Below are positions 10,854 through 11,223 of a DNA stretch of 11,223 bases, in pieces. The notes below the pieces were generated by a model, which was not told the origin of the DNA, did not search any database, and saw nothing but the letters and a program-made list of their open reading frames with translations. A program made the translations under genes and the position numbers. This DNA is from an uncultured Clostridia bacterium (GTDB lineage: Bacteria > Bacillota > Clostridia > Christensenellales > Aristaeellaceae): assembly GCA_947600345.1 (NCBI GenBank), contig CANQGC010000075.1:1-11223 (forward strand), read 5' to 3'. Positions within the stretch are counted from its first letter, which is position 1, and every line of letters begins with the position of its first letter.

Positions 10854-11223
10854 CTATTGCGGGATGATGAAGGAGAACTCACCGGAGGCGCAGAGCTCGC
10901 CGTCCACCCGGGCCTCGCCCTTCACCACGTACATGTTCATCTTCGAGCGCAGCAGCGTCGAAGTGATCTCCAGCGTGTCGCCCGGCTTGACCATCCTGCG
11001 GAAGCGCACCTTGTCGATGCCCGCGTAGTAGGCGGTCTTGCCCTTCATCTCCTCGGCGAACAGCATGCAGCTCGCCTGGGCGATGATCTCGCACTGCACC
11101 ACGCCCGGCATCACGGGGTTGCCCGGGAAGTGGCCGTCGAAGAACCATTCCGTGCCCTTGGCGGTGTAGCGGCCGTGGGCCGCGCCGTCCTCGCCAAGCC
11201 AGGCCTCGTCCAGCAACAGCATG
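10854..11223 (-). CDS. fabZ: 3-hydroxyacyl-ACP dehydratase FabZ (5' end outside window)
   Basis: The C-terminal 123 residues of a hot-dog fold dehydratase that converts 3-hydroxyacyl-ACP to trans-2-enoyl-ACP in type II fatty acid synthesis. FFDGHFPGNPVMPGVVQCEI contains the catalytic His (in GHFPG) and Glu (in CEIIAQ). KVRFRRMVKPGDTLEI is the next conserved block. The first visible residues, MLLLDEAW, correspond to the FLLVDRV segment after the usual PHRxP motif of FabZ, so roughly 10-25 N-terminal residues lie beyond the right edge and the ATG at 11222 is internal. The stop at 10854 is followed by an 87-nt gap with only a weak CCCG/CGGG hairpin before accD. Confidence 0.93.
   Translation of the reverse strand, partial: MLLLDEAWLGEDGAAHGRYTAKGTEWFFDGHFPGNPVMPGVVQCEIIAQASCMLFAEEMKGKTAYYAGIDKVRFRRMVKPGDTLEITSTLLRSKMNMYVVKGEARVDGELCASGEFSFIIPQ

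Noticed and set aside
1..11223. CRISPR arrays, tRNA or rRNA genes
   Set aside because: No regularly spaced repeats with unique spacers, no tRNA cloverleaf with a T-loop GTTCRA, and no ribosomal RNA signature were seen. The 9-bp tandem has no spacers.

Overview
The window is GC-rich (about two thirds G+C in most genes) and comes from an endospore-forming Firmicute, most likely a high-GC Clostridia of the gut type. Three things point there: two CotF-type spore coat genes, a BspA-like leucine-rich-repeat surface protein with bacterial Ig-like repeats, and the gene order fabZ-accD-accA. I cannot name a genus from the sequence alone.

Layout. Positions 1-804 (-) hold the N-terminal two thirds or so of an FAD-dependent oxidoreductase of the GlpA/LhgO type, cut by the window edge. 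Positions 878-4015 form a thiamine salvage locus. A fused thiED gene (-) diverges from thiW-thiM (+), with back-to-back promoters between them. A 285-nt thiW leader has strong nested helices ending just before the ribosome binding site but no recognisable TPP riboswitch motif. Together the products import the thiazole moiety (ThiW), phosphorylate it (ThiM), phosphorylate HMP/HMP-P (ThiD half) and join the two (ThiE half). No de novo genes (thiC, thiG, thiH) lie in the window. Right after thiM lies a second, slightly diverged copy of its own 3' end.

Positions 4230-7022 (-) encode a secreted, mosaic 930-residue protein: signal peptide, acidic Glu/Pro/Ala linker, BspA-like leucine-rich repeats and five Ig-like repeats. 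The leucine-rich part is strikingly AT-rich compared with both flanks. Its promoter carries a run of ten C (G on the coding strand) between the -35 and -10 boxes, which suggests phase-variable expression. Positions 7213-7731 (+) are two small spore coat genes ending in a clear terminator.

Positions 7824-8302 contain no convincing gene but are dense in palindromes: a 169-bp element with 21-bp perfect terminal inverted repeats, three near-perfect short hairpins and a 9-bp tandem repeat. Positions 8303-11223 (-) are the end of a type II fatty acid synthesis operon (fabZ, accD, accA) with a translationally coupled DegV-family fatty-acid-binding protein as the last gene.

The most interesting items are the poly-C promoter, the compositional mosaic in the surface protein, the unexplained structured thiW leader, the thiM 3' duplication and the palindromic element.
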